Origin: an uncultured Lachnospiraceae bacterium
Lineage (GTDB): Bacteria; Bacillota; Clostridia; Lachnospirales; Lachnospiraceae
DNA: 64,000 bases
Assembly (NCBI GenBank): GCA_949472775.1
Contig: CASWVG010000008.1
Location: 20,900-84,899, forward strand
Reading direction: 5' to 3'
The number at the start of each line of letters is the position of its first letter. Within the stretch, counting starts at the first letter, position 1. Below the pieces are notes generated by a model that did not search any database, was not told the DNA's origin, and saw only the letters and a program-made list of their open reading frames with translations. This document shows positions 8,160 to 16,306 of the stretch, in pieces. The position numbers and the translations under genes were made by a program.

Positions 8160-9818
8160 CTACTGCGAAGACAGATTCCCAAGAGCCATGATCTCATACG
8201 GCTCCATCGTATACGTTTCTGCCTGGGGCGCCTTCCGTCCTTCATAGTTTTCCAGCATAACCTGATAGCGGCTCCACTCCCCGGACACTTTTATCATCTG
8301 CTTATTTCCGTCAAGATTGCAAAGGACAACCACCTTCTGCTCCCCGCGCATCCTCTGATAAGCCAGCACCAGATCCGTCCCCGTCTCCAGAAACGCAATT
8401 TCCCCTTTTGCGATCACAGGATATTTCTTTCTCATGGCAATCAGCTTCTTATAAAACGCCAGAACCGAATCCGCATCCCCTTGCTGGGCTTCCACGGTAA
8501 TCTCCTTTTCAAACGCCGCAGACATCGGAATCCACGGTTCTTTCTCCGAAAAGCCGCCATACATTTCCCCGTTCCACTGCATGGGCGTCCTGCCGTTGTC
8601 CCGCGACCTTGCCGCAAGCGTCTGAAGCGCTTCCGCTTTCGTCTTTCCCTCTTCCAGCAAAATCCGATAATAGTTCAGGCTCTCCACATCCCGGTACTGC
8701 TCTATGGACGGGTAATGCGCATTTAACATGCCGATCTCTTCGCCCTGATAAATGTACGGGGTGCCGCGCATCATATGAATCATCCCGGCAAGCATCTTCG
8801 CCGACTCTTTCCGGTAAACGCCCTCATCCCCCATTCTGCTCACGATGCGGGGCTGGTCATGGTTGCACCAGAAAAGCGCGTTCCAGCCGTCTCCTTCCTG
8901 CATTCCCATCTGCCATTCACTAAAGAGTTCCTTCAGTCTCCGATAGTCCACATCCCGAAGCGCCCACTTATCGCCATCCTTATAATCCACTTTCAGATGG
9001 TGGAAGTGAAAACACATGGAAAGCTCTTTTTCCTTTGGCGCGGAATACCGGATACAGTGCGCAAGAGATGTGGACGACATCTCGCCCACGGTTACGAAAT
9101 CCCCGATTCCCGCATCCCTTACCAGTTCTTTCAGGTATTCGTGTATATGGGGGCCGTCACTGTAAAACCGCCGTCCGTCCCCCTCAAAATCATCCTCCAG
9201 GCGCGCCGGCTTGGAGATGAGATTGATCACATCGAACCGGAACGCCCTGATCCCTTTCGTTTTCCAAAACCGGAGAATTTCTTTCAGCTCCTCCCGCACT
9301 TCGGGATTATCCCAGTTCAGATCTGCCTGTGTCACATCGAAAAGGTGCAGATACCACTTTTTCAGAGCCGGTACATACTCCCAGGCGGATCCGCCGAATT
9401 TCGACTGCCAGTTCGTCGGCGCGTGATCGGGCGATCCCTCTTTGAAAATATAATACTTCTGATAGGTCTCATCCCCCGCCATCGCCTTCTGAAACCATTC
9501 ATGCTCCGTGGAAGTATGGTTGAACACCATATCCAGCATAATCCCCATGCCTCGCGCGCTGCTTCGCTGAATTAATGTTTCCAGATCTTCCATCGTCCCA
9601 AACTTTGGGTCGATTGCCCTGTAATCTGCCACATCATATCCGTTATCCCGCTGAGGCGAAGGAAAAAACGGCGTAAGCCACAGATAATCCACTCCCAGTT
9701 CCTGTAGATAATCCAATTTTTCGATTACCCCGGGGATGTCGCCAAAACCATCCCCGTTGGAATCCCGAAAGGACTTCGGGTAAATCTGATAAACTACCTT
9801 ATCACTGAAATCAATCAT
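8160..9818 (-). CDS. treA: Trehalose-6-phosphate hydrolase (GH13)
   Basis: The enzyme cleaves trehalose-6-phosphate, delivered by the adjacent PTS, into glucose and glucose-6-phosphate in the cytoplasm. The 552-residue protein has the GH13 oligo-1,6-glucosidase fold: YQIYPKSFRDSNGDGFGDI near the start, the nucleophile Asp196 in RAFRFDV, the acid/base Glu246 in VTVGEMSS, and Asp321 in NHDQPR. The substrate is assigned from the linkage to treP and treR; sequence alone would also fit an alpha-1,6-glucosidase. The start at 9818 has AGGAGG 7 nt upstream; an ATG 17 codons earlier does not. It lies 66 bp after treP on the same strand, so the two probably share the treP promoter. The symbol treC is used in enterobacteria. 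Confidence 0.9.
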   Translation of the reverse strand: MIDFSDKVVYQIYPKSFRDSNGDGFGDIPGVIEKLDYLQELGVDYLWLTPFFPSPQRDNGYDVADYRAIDPKFGTMEDLETLIQRSSARGMGIMLDMVFNHTSTEHEWFQKAMAGDETYQKYYIFKEGSPDHAPTNWQSKFGGSAWEYVPALKKWYLHLFDVTQADLNWDNPEVREELKEILRFWKTKGIRAFRFDVINLISKPARLEDDFEGDGRRFYSDGPHIHEYLKELVRDAGIGDFVTVGEMSSTSLAHCIRYSAPKEKELSMCFHFHHLKVDYKDGDKWALRDVDYRRLKELFSEWQMGMQEGDGWNALFWCNHDQPRIVSRMGDEGVYRKESAKMLAGMIHMMRGTPYIYQGEEIGMLNAHYPSIEQYRDVESLNYYRILLEEGKTKAEALQTLAARSRDNGRTPMQWNGEMYGGFSEKEPWIPMSAAFEKEITVEAQQGDADSVLAFYKKLIAMRKKYPVIAKGEIAFLETGTDLVLAYQRMRGEQKVVVLCNLDGNKQMIKVSGEWSRYQVMLENYEGRKAPQAETYTMEPYEIMALGNLSSQ

Positions 9819-9884
9819 TTTGTTCCTCCTGTTGCTTAACATGTACGCTCGGAATCTCTCATCCCACAAATACCATTGCCGCTT

Positions 9885-11816
9885 TTACTGAAACTGTGCC
9901 ACCACTGTCTCCTTTTCCACTGCGGACATTCCTGTATGGAACTGTATGTTCTGTGCGTTTCCTTCCTCCGTTACAATACATACCGTGACATCCGGATGGC
10001 CCGCCGCCCTGATTTTCGCTCTGTCAAATGTGATCAGCGGCTCTCCCGCGCAAACCTTCTGTCCTTCCCGCACCAGATAAGCAAATCCGTCCCCGTTCAT
10101 GGTAACCGTGTCAATGCCGATATGCAATAAAATTTCCATGCCGTTTTCCGTTCTTAATCCGCAGGCATGCCGTGAATCCGGCATCAGCACCGCAACCTCC
10201 GCGTCCACAGGCGCATACAGTGTCTCACTTTCCGGAATAATTGCCATCCCGTCTCCCATAACGCCCGCCGAAAAGACGCCGTCCCCCACTTCCTTTAAGG
10301 GAATCGCCTTGCCGGATAAAAATGCTTTCATTTCCCCCGCCGCCGTGTATGTACCTGTCCCGACAGCAGCTTCCGCCGGTTCCACCGCCTCGTTTCCATT
10401 TTCCGTCTGCATGCGTCTCTTTCCGACCGCCACTGTCAATACAAAGGGAACGGCAATCGCAATGGCCGCGCATACTGCGAAGGAAAGCATATACGCCGGC
10501 TGGATGGAGAGGATGCCCGGAATACCGCCCACGCCGATCGCGTTTGCAGTGGTCCCCGTAGCCACACATACAACAGCCGCAATGCCGGAACCGATCATAC
10601 CGCAGATAAACGGAAACCCTTTCTTTAAGTTGACACCGAAAATGGCAGGTTCGGTGACGCCAAGGTAGCAGGAAATACATGCCGGGATATTGACTTCCTG
10701 CGCCGCCTGATCCTTTCTCTGCAGCCAGATCATTCCAAGAACCGCAGAGCCCTGCGCGATATTCGACAGTGCAATCATCGGCCACAGCATGGTTCCGCCG
10801 TAATCCGCTATGAGCTGCAAATCAATGGCATTTGACATATGATGCAGTCCTGTTATGACAAGCGGCGCATAGACTACGCCGAAAATTGCGCCAAATACGA
10901 TCTTAAATGTCCCCGTGATCCCCGCAAATACCATGGCGGAAACCGCCGCGCCGATCTTCCAGCCGATGGGACCCAGTATAAAGTGTGCCGCTATCACGGA
11001 CAATAATAGGCTGCAGAATGGAACCACGATCATGGAAATGACCTGCGGTGTGATCTTTCGGAAGAATTTTTCCAGATACACCAGCGTGAACGCAGCCATA
11101 ATTGCCGGAAGGACCTGCCCCTGATAGCCGATCATATTGATCTGGAAGCCGCCGAAATCCCATTTCGGTATGTCCGCCGCCGCTGTACTCGCAACCGCAT
11201 ACGCATTCAACAGCTGCCCGGAAACCAGCGTCAGGCCAAGAACGATACCGAGCATCTGGTTGGTGCCCATCTTCTTTGTCACGGACCAGCAGATCCCCAC
11301 CGGAAGCATATGGAAGACCGCCTCCCCGATCAGCCACAGGAAACTGTCAATGCCCGCCCAGAACTGACTGATGTCACATAAGGTTTTCGTCCCGCTTTCA
11401 AACAGGTACAGACTGTCGATACAGTTTCTGAATCCCAGGATCAGACCGCCCGTGATGATCGCGGGAATAAGCGGCGCAAAAATCTCTGCCAGCGCCGCAA
11501 TCACGCGCTGTAATACATTCTGGTTTTTCTTTGCCGCCTGCTTGACCGCATCCTTCGACACACCCTCAATTCCCGCTTCCTTTACGAAATCATTGTAAAA
11601 ATCAGCTACCGTATTGCCGATAATCACCTGAAACTGTCCCGACTGCGTGAAGCTCCCCTTAACCACCTTCATCGCCTCGATTGCGTTCACGTCCGCCTCT
11701 TTCGGCTCTACCAGCGCAAACCGCATTCTCGTCATACAATGCGAAACTGCCGCGATATTCTCTTTTCCGCCTACCAGACGTAACAACTGCTTTGCGTCCT
11801 CTGCATATTTTCCCAT
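9885..11816 (-). CDS. treP: Trehalose PTS transporter, EIIBC-EIIA
   Basis: This protein imports trehalose across the inner membrane and phosphorylates it to trehalose-6-phosphate. The 643 residues comprise an EIIB domain (1-90) with the phospho-Cys27 in SHCMTRMRF, a ten-helix EIIC domain (about 105-470) with GITEPAIFGV-like GVTEPAIFGVNLKKGFPFI, and a C-terminal EIIA domain of the glucose type (about 490-643) with the phospho-His565 in LLHIGIDTVTMNGDGF. The fused EIIA means no separate EIIA-Glc is needed, unlike in many Bacillus TreP. The ATG follows GGAGG. The gene is divergent from treR, with palindromic operators between them. Confidence 0.92.
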   Translation of the reverse strand: MGKYAEDAKQLLRLVGGKENIAAVSHCMTRMRFALVEPKEADVNAIEAMKVVKGSFTQSGQFQVIIGNTVADFYNDFVKEAGIEGVSKDAVKQAAKKNQNVLQRVIAALAEIFAPLIPAIITGGLILGFRNCIDSLYLFESGTKTLCDISQFWAGIDSFLWLIGEAVFHMLPVGICWSVTKKMGTNQMLGIVLGLTLVSGQLLNAYAVASTAAADIPKWDFGGFQINMIGYQGQVLPAIMAAFTLVYLEKFFRKITPQVISMIVVPFCSLLLSVIAAHFILGPIGWKIGAAVSAMVFAGITGTFKIVFGAIFGVVYAPLVITGLHHMSNAIDLQLIADYGGTMLWPMIALSNIAQGSAVLGMIWLQRKDQAAQEVNIPACISCYLGVTEPAIFGVNLKKGFPFICGMIGSGIAAVVCVATGTTANAIGVGGIPGILSIQPAYMLSFAVCAAIAIAVPFVLTVAVGKRRMQTENGNEAVEPAEAAVGTGTYTAAGEMKAFLSGKAIPLKEVGDGVFSAGVMGDGMAIIPESETLYAPVDAEVAVLMPDSRHACGLRTENGMEILLHIGIDTVTMNGDGFAYLVREGQKVCAGEPLITFDRAKIRAAGHPDVTVCIVTEEGNAQNIQFHTGMSAVEKETVVAQFQ

Positions 11817-11844
11817 GCTTTCTTTCCTCCACCCGTTTGTTAAA

Positions 11845-11925
11845 CTTGTTTAAACATGTTTTATAATCCTGTTATATCACACTTGTTTAAACATGTCAAT
11901 CGGTTTTTGCAAATTTGTTTAAACA
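11845..11925. promoter_or_regulatory. Three TreR operator palindromes
   Basis: The palindrome TGTTTAAACA occurs exactly three times between treP and treR: 11847-11856 (between the treP start site and its start codon), 11884-11893 (inside the 17-bp spacer of the treP promoter) and 11916-11925 (just upstream of the treR -35 box). GntR/UTRA repressors such as TreR bind such sites, and trehalose-6-phosphate releases them in known cases. The placement predicts repression of treP-treA and autoregulation of treR. Confidence 0.85.
11871..11899 (-). promoter_or_regulatory. treP-treA promoter
   Basis: On the minus strand TTGACA (11894-11899) is followed after exactly 17 bp by TATAAC (11871-11876). Operator 2 fills the spacer. 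Confidence 0.8.
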
Positions 11926-11929
11926 AGCG

Positions 11930-11958
11930 TTGACATTCCTTTTTTCCGTTTTTATAAT
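11930..11958 (+). promoter_or_regulatory. treR promoter
   Basis: TTGACA (11930-11935) and TATAAT (11953-11958) are separated by exactly 17 bp, a consensus sigma-A promoter. Transcription should begin near 11966, about 28 nt before the treR start codon. Confidence 0.85.
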
Positions 11959-11993
11959 ATATGTAGACCAGAAACAGACGAGGGTACACAAAG

Positions 11994-12725
11994 ATGCCGA
12001 AATCAATCTATGAGACCATCTACAAAGACTTAAAACAGAAAATTGAGAACGATGTTTTCGCTTATCAGGCGCTTTTGCCTTCGGAGAACACACTCATTCA
12101 GACATACCAGTGTTCCCGCAATACCCTGCGCCGTGCCGTCAGCCGCCTTGTATCCGACGGCTATGTGCAGACCATGCAGGGAAAGGGCGTGCGCAACATC
12201 TACCAGCCGGCCGCGCAGACGGCTTTCACCATCGGCGAAATCGAAAGTTTCCGGGAGTCCGCCGCAAGAAACGGCCATACTCCCCTCACAAAGGTTCTCC
12301 TGTTTACCGAGTTTGCAGTCAATGAAAAACAGGCGCTCTATACCGGCTTTTCTGTCGGTACGGATATCTATTATATCCAGCGCCTGCATTATTTAGATGG
12401 TATGCCCCTGATTCTGAACCATAATTATTTCTTAAAAGAAGCGGTTCCAGGCCTCACGGCGGAAATCGCGGAAGACTCCATCTACCGGTATCTGGAGGAT
12501 ACGCTCCACATGACGATCGTGAACAGCAAACGAATCATGACGGTGGAAAAGATAACAGAAATTGATGAAAAATACCTGAAACTGCATGCCGAGGATTATA
12601 ACTGCATGGCAGTCGTGAGCAGTCAGACCTACAACAGCGACGGGGTGATGTTTGAATACACACAGTCCCGCCACCGTCCGGATTATTTCCGCTTTTATGA
12701 TAACGCCGTGCGCAGGCCGATCTGA
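11994..12725 (+). CDS. treR: Trehalose operon repressor, GntR/UTRA family
   Basis: A 243-residue regulator. Residues 1-70 form a GntR winged helix (MPKSIYETIYKDLKQKIEND, LLPSENTLIQTYQCSRNTLRRAVSRL). Residues 85-235 form a UTRA ligand-binding domain (FTIGEIESFRESAARNGHTP, IYYIQRLHYLDGMPLILNHN), ending in FEYTQSRHRPDYFRF, which is typical of TreR. It is predicted to bind trehalose-6-phosphate and to control both itself and treP-treA through the three palindromes in the divergent promoter region. Its own strong promoter overlaps the third operator. The start follows GAGGG. The closest alternative identity is another UTRA sugar regulator, but the position makes TreR most likely. Confidence 0.9.
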   Translation: MPKSIYETIYKDLKQKIENDVFAYQALLPSENTLIQTYQCSRNTLRRAVSRLVSDGYVQTMQGKGVRNIYQPAAQTAFTIGEIESFRESAARNGHTPLTKVLLFTEFAVNEKQALYTGFSVGTDIYYIQRLHYLDGMPLILNHNYFLKEAVPGLTAEIAEDSIYRYLEDTLHMTIVNSKRIMTVEKITEIDEKYLKLHAEDYNCMAVVSSQTYNSDGVMFEYTQSRHRPDYFRFYDNAVRRPI

Positions 12726-12742
12726 GTCTGTCGCCAGAATAC

Positions 12743-13189
12743 CTAAAACAGCCCCAGAAACTTCTCCTGAAAGGTACTGTAAATTTCTTCATACGTCGTA
12801 TAGTTAAGCTGCGCACTATCCCGGAAGCGCCCTCTCCATTCGTCTCTGACCGCGTCCGCAAGCATTCCGGCATATTCGCTCTGGGTCAGCAGAATCGCCG
12901 GAAAGACAAAGTAAATCATAAAAAGATTAATATCCATCTGACTTTTACGGCTGATCTTTCCCCGCCTGGCAAAGCGCGCTTCCACCGCATCCGCAAGGGC
13001 TTTCGCCGCCTGCGCTGCCGCTTCGTTTCGTCTGTGTTCTTCCGCCTGCTCCACGAAGTCATTCATCTCCGTAAAAATCGCCTCATTCTTTTCCCGAAAC
13101 TGCCCCATACGTTCTCTGTAAGCCTTTTTCTTCATGCGATCCATCATCGCCTCCATGTTATCAAACATGGTTCCCGCCTGTTCTAACAT
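12743..13189 (-). CDS. Hypothetical protein, 148 aa
   Basis: Function unknown. The first 75 residues are charged and helical (MLEQAGTMFDNMEAMMDRMK, then ERMGQFREKNEAIFTEMNDF), probably a coiled coil. They are followed by an Ala-rich helix and a hydrophobic stretch (INLFMIYFVFPAILL) and a C-terminal region rich in aromatic residues (YTTYEEIYSTFQEKFLGLF). The hydrophobic stretch is short, and it is unclear whether it crosses the membrane. GGAAGG precedes the ATG. The gene faces treR tail to tail, with an 18-bp gap, and has no clear functional partner. Confidence 0.65.
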   Translation of the reverse strand: MLEQAGTMFDNMEAMMDRMKKKAYRERMGQFREKNEAIFTEMNDFVEQAEEHRRNEAAAQAAKALADAVEARFARRGKISRKSQMDINLFMIYFVFPAILLTQSEYAGMLADAVRDEWRGRFRDSAQLNYTTYEEIYSTFQEKFLGLF

Positions 13190-13339
13190 AAATTACCTTC
13201 CTTTCCGGTGTTATCGTTTGTTTCGTTACCGCCGCGTCTCCTCACACCTGTTTCTCTTAAGTAATTGCAAAACTCTTCAAGCCGCGGCTCTCATTGCACA
13301 AATGGCATAATTATAAGCAGCCCCTTTTAAAAAACACTC

Positions 13340-13368
13340 TTGCGCTCTCCCCTTACCTATGCTATAAT
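13340..13368 (+). promoter_or_regulatory. Promoter of tRNA-Trp
   Basis: TTGCGC (13340-13345) and TATAAT (13363-13368) lie 17 bp apart, 37 bp before the mature tRNA end. Confidence 0.65.
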
Positions 13369-13405
13369 AATTTTCGGCGGTTTGCTTTAGCCCGCCACAC
13401 AGTAT

Positions 13406-13476
13406 AGGGGCATAGTTCAAAGGTAGAACAGTGGTCTCCAAAACCATCGATGTGGGTTCGATTCCTACTGCCCCTG
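13406..13476 (+). tRNA. tRNA-Trp (CCA)
   Basis: A complete cloverleaf can be drawn: acceptor AGGGGCA/TGCCCCT, D arm with GTTC...GAAC, anticodon arm GTGGT-CTCCAAA-ACCAT with anticodon CCA, and a T arm with GGTTCGATTCC. The discriminator base is G. The 3' CCA is not encoded, so it must be added after transcription. Confidence 0.95.
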
Positions 13477-13484
13477 TTATTATG

Positions 13485-13512
13485 ACCCGTGAGTCGCTGC
13501 TCGCGGGTTTTT
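13485..13512 (+). terminator. Terminator after tRNA-Trp
   Basis: ACCCGTGAG, a 6-nt loop and CTCGCGGGT form a 9-bp stem with one G-U pair. It continues into TTTTT. Confidence 0.8.
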
Positions 13513-13543
13513 CAGTACATCAATTTACAGAAAGAGGATTCCC

Positions 13544-14155
13544 ATGAAAAAAATCGCTGTCTGCTTACTACTGACGTTCTCCCTCACGTTTCTTGGCGCC
13601 TGCGGCGAAGAAAAACCGCTCTTGTCCGCTACCGACTACGATCTGGACGCGGAGACGGCGCAGACCATACGCGGCGTGAAAATCGGGGACGGCGCAGACG
13701 TCTTTTTAGCAGCCTACAAGGACTACGACATTCTCTCCTCCGTGGACGGCGGCGATTACCAGTACCTTGCCGCAGAGGAAATTCCCTTCGACAAGTCCCT
13801 GACCACGATTCTGCCCTCCTTCTTCGTGGACGGCACATCTGTGGAGATCGACACTTTCTGCGAAAACAACGAAATCGAAAAGGACACTCTCCTCTCCTAT
13901 CTGACCGACGAGGCATATCTGGAACACCACGCCGTCGTCTACCAGTATCTCGTCTTTGAGTGGGAAAACGGCAGGATCAAGGATATCCGCTCCGAGTCTA
14001 TGGACTACAATAAGGACGGCTCCTACTATAACAGTTCAGCCTTCGGCTTTCCTGTTATAGAATCTGCCCATTCCAAATCGCCTACGGCGAGGACAGATTC
14101 CCACTTGGCTAATTTACATATTCTTACGGACTTTGCAGCAAGTGCAAAGTCCTGA
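13544..14155 (+). CDS. Lipoprotein of unknown function, probably altered C-terminus
   Basis: The 203-residue product starts with a lipoprotein signal peptide (MKKIAVCLLLTFSLTFLGAC), with the lipobox LGAC and the lipid-bearing Cys20. It should be anchored to the outer face of the membrane. The body is acidic and has no recognisable domain; YDLDAETAQTIRGVKIGDGA suggests a family of small clostridial lipoproteins. The last 30 residues (from about SAFGFPVIESAHSKS) look unlike the rest and are encoded by two nested palindromes: GAATCTG...CAGATTC (14060-14100, with an inner TCGCC/GGCGA) and a perfect 10-bp hairpin at 14128-14152. This suggests that an intergenic repeat has replaced the native end. 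It follows the tRNA terminator directly, with AGAGG before the ATG. Confidence 0.7.
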   Translation: MKKIAVCLLLTFSLTFLGACGEEKPLLSATDYDLDAETAQTIRGVKIGDGADVFLAAYKDYDILSSVDGGDYQYLAAEEIPFDKSLTTILPSFFVDGTSVEIDTFCENNEIEKDTLLSYLTDEAYLEHHAVVYQYLVFEWENGRIKDIRSESMDYNKDGSYYNSSAFGFPVIESAHSKSPTARTDSHLANLHILTDFAASAKS

Positions 14156-14167
14156 ACTGAACTTCAA

Positions 14168-15904
14168 CTACACGGCGAACTGACTTTCATAAAGCTTTGC
14201 GTAAAATCCCTTTTTCTTAAGCAATGTCTCATGGTTTCCCTGCTCGATAATATTCCCGTCCTTCATAACAAGAATCACATCCGCCTCCCTGATGGTAGAG
14301 AGCCTGTGCGCCACGATAAAGCTTGTTCTTCCCTGCATCATGGTGGCAAACGCTTTCTGGATCCGTATTTCCGTGCGTGTATCTATGGAGGAAGTCGCCT
14401 CGTCCAGAATCAGCATGGGCGGCAGACAGAGCATAACTCTGGTAATGCACAGAAGCTGCTTCTGTCCCTGGGAGAGACTGCCGCCATCCTCCCCGATCAC
14501 CGTGTCGTACCCCTTGGAAAGTCTCTTGATGAAGCTGTGTGCATGGGACGCTTTCGCGGCGGCGATCACCTCTTCCTCCGTGGCATCGGGTCTGCCCATC
14601 ACGATATTATCGCGGATCGTCCCTGCCTTTAACCATGTCTCCTGCAATACCATACCGTAATTTTCACGCAGGCTCTTTCTCGTCACTTCACGGATATCCG
14701 CGCCGTCCACGCAGATTTTTCCACTGTTCACATCATAAAACCGCATCAGCAGATTGATCACTGTCGTCTTACCACAGCCCGTAGGACCCACGATAGCTAC
14801 CCTCTGTCCCGGCTTGACCGCCAGATTCAGATCGGTGATCAGCTTTTTGTCTGGCACATAGGAAAAGTCCACGTGGGAAAGCTCCACGCAGCCCTCCACA
14901 TCTTTCAGCGTCACTGCACCTTCCGGCTCCGGTGTCTGCGGCTCCTCCTCAATCAGAGCAAAAATCCGCGCCGCGCAGGCAAGCGCATTCTGCAGTTCCG
15001 TAACCACGCCGGAAATTTCATTGAACGGCTTTGTATACTGGTTCGCATAGGAGAGGAAACAGGAAAGCTGCCCCACGCTGATTCCCCCGTGAACGGCGTA
15101 GACCGCTCCTACAACCGCCACGCCCGCATACACCAGATTGTTGACGAACCGGGTTGACGGATTCGTCAGGGAAGAGAAAAAGATGGCGCGCAGGGAACAG
15201 TCCTGCAGCCTGCCGTTAATCTCGTCAAAGGCTTCCAGTGCCTCGTCCTCATGGGAAAAAGCCTGCACCACCTTCTGGTTCCCGACCATCTCCTCAATCA
15301 GCGCAGTCTGCTCCCCCCTTGTCTCTGACTGCAGATGAAACATGGTAAACGTTTTCCTGGCAATAAAGCCTGCGACAAAAAACGACAATGGTGTCACCAG
15401 TACAACGACACCCGTGACGGCAACATTGACACTGAGCATAAAACCCAATGTTCCCAAAATCGTAATGACACCGGTGAAAAACTGCGTAAAGCCCATGAGC
15501 AGACCGTCCGCAAACTGGTCCACATCCGCGATCACCCGGCTCACCACCTCGCCGTAGGAATGCGCGTCAATATATTTCAAAGGCAGAATCTCTATTTTTC
15601 GGAACGCTTCGTTGCGGATGTCCTGCACAATGCGGTAGGTCATTTTATTGTTACAAACATTCATAATCCACTGTGCCAGCCCGGTCGCCACGGCAATGAC
15701 TGCCATCAGCTTCAGAATATCGAACACACCGCCGAAATCCACCTGGCCCGGCCCGAGCACAAGATCAATGACTTTCCCGGTCAATATCGGAAAATACAAT
15801 GTCAGCGCCACCGTCACACTCGCCATCACAATTGACGCTGTCAGATACAGCCAGTATTTTTTAATATAGTGCAAAACCCGCTGAAATGTTTCTCTCTGTC
15901 CCAT
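14168..15904 (-). CDS. ABC exporter, fused permease-ATPase, second subunit
   Basis: A 578-residue half-transporter: a six-helix exporter domain (residues 10-320) followed by an ATPase domain with Walker A GPTGCGKTT, signature LSQGQKQLL, Walker B MLILDEATSSID and a His switch AHRLSTI. Both catalytic residues (Glu and His) are present, so this half has a complete ATP site. It probably pairs with the gene at 16304-18184 as a heterodimeric exporter of drugs, lipids or peptides, as do the YheI/YheH and LmrCD pairs. The substrate cannot be read from sequence. GGGGAG lies before the ATG. The 169-bp tandem repeat fills the space between the two subunit genes, which is unusual for genes that normally abut or overlap. 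Confidence 0.9.
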   Translation of the reverse strand: MGQRETFQRVLHYIKKYWLYLTASIVMASVTVALTLYFPILTGKVIDLVLGPGQVDFGGVFDILKLMAVIAVATGLAQWIMNVCNNKMTYRIVQDIRNEAFRKIEILPLKYIDAHSYGEVVSRVIADVDQFADGLLMGFTQFFTGVITILGTLGFMLSVNVAVTGVVVLVTPLSFFVAGFIARKTFTMFHLQSETRGEQTALIEEMVGNQKVVQAFSHEDEALEAFDEINGRLQDCSLRAIFFSSLTNPSTRFVNNLVYAGVAVVGAVYAVHGGISVGQLSCFLSYANQYTKPFNEISGVVTELQNALACAARIFALIEEEPQTPEPEGAVTLKDVEGCVELSHVDFSYVPDKKLITDLNLAVKPGQRVAIVGPTGCGKTTVINLLMRFYDVNSGKICVDGADIREVTRKSLRENYGMVLQETWLKAGTIRDNIVMGRPDATEEEVIAAAKASHAHSFIKRLSKGYDTVIGEDGGSLSQGQKQLLCITRVMLCLPPMLILDEATSSIDTRTEIRIQKAFATMMQGRTSFIVAHRLSTIREADVILVMKDGNIIEQGNHETLLKKKGFYAKLYESQFAV

Positions 15905-15922
15905 CTTATTCTCCCCTGTCGC

Positions 15923-16306
15923 TTGCGCCTGCTTGTGAGCAAGCTCTCAACGCCGTTTCGGATATTCATTTCCGCCATGCTGTCTGCCGTGCCATTCATA
16001 AATTGTCTTCGCCAATTTATTCATGTCGGGCGTCCGCCCTATAACAAATCGAGCAAGCTCGATTGCGAGATTTGCTTCGCAAACTCGAGCATTGCGCCTG
16101 CTTGTGAGCAAGCTCTCAACGCCGTTTCGGATATTCATTTCTGCCATGCTGTCTGCCGTGCCATTCATAAATTGTCTTCGCCAATTTATTCATGTCGGGC
16201 GTCCGCCCTATAACAAATCGAGCAAGCTCGATTGCGAGATTTGCTTCGCAAACTCGAGCATTGCGCCTGCTTGTGAGCAAGCTCTCAACGCCGTTTCGGA
16301 TATTCA
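15923..16306. repeat. 169-bp tandem repeat, 2.3 copies
   Basis: Units start at 15923, 16092 and 16261. The first two are full length and differ at one base (C or T at the equivalent of 15972); the third stops after about 46 bp at the end of the upstream ABC gene, whose TGA stop lies inside it. The unit is a chain of small palindromes: CGAGCAAGCTCG, TTTGCTTCGCAAA, GGGCGTCCGCCC, and an AAATTG/CAATTT stem. Open frames through it change phase from copy to copy because 169 is not a multiple of 3, so it is unlikely to be coding. It fills the whole gap between the two ABC subunits. Confidence 0.95.
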
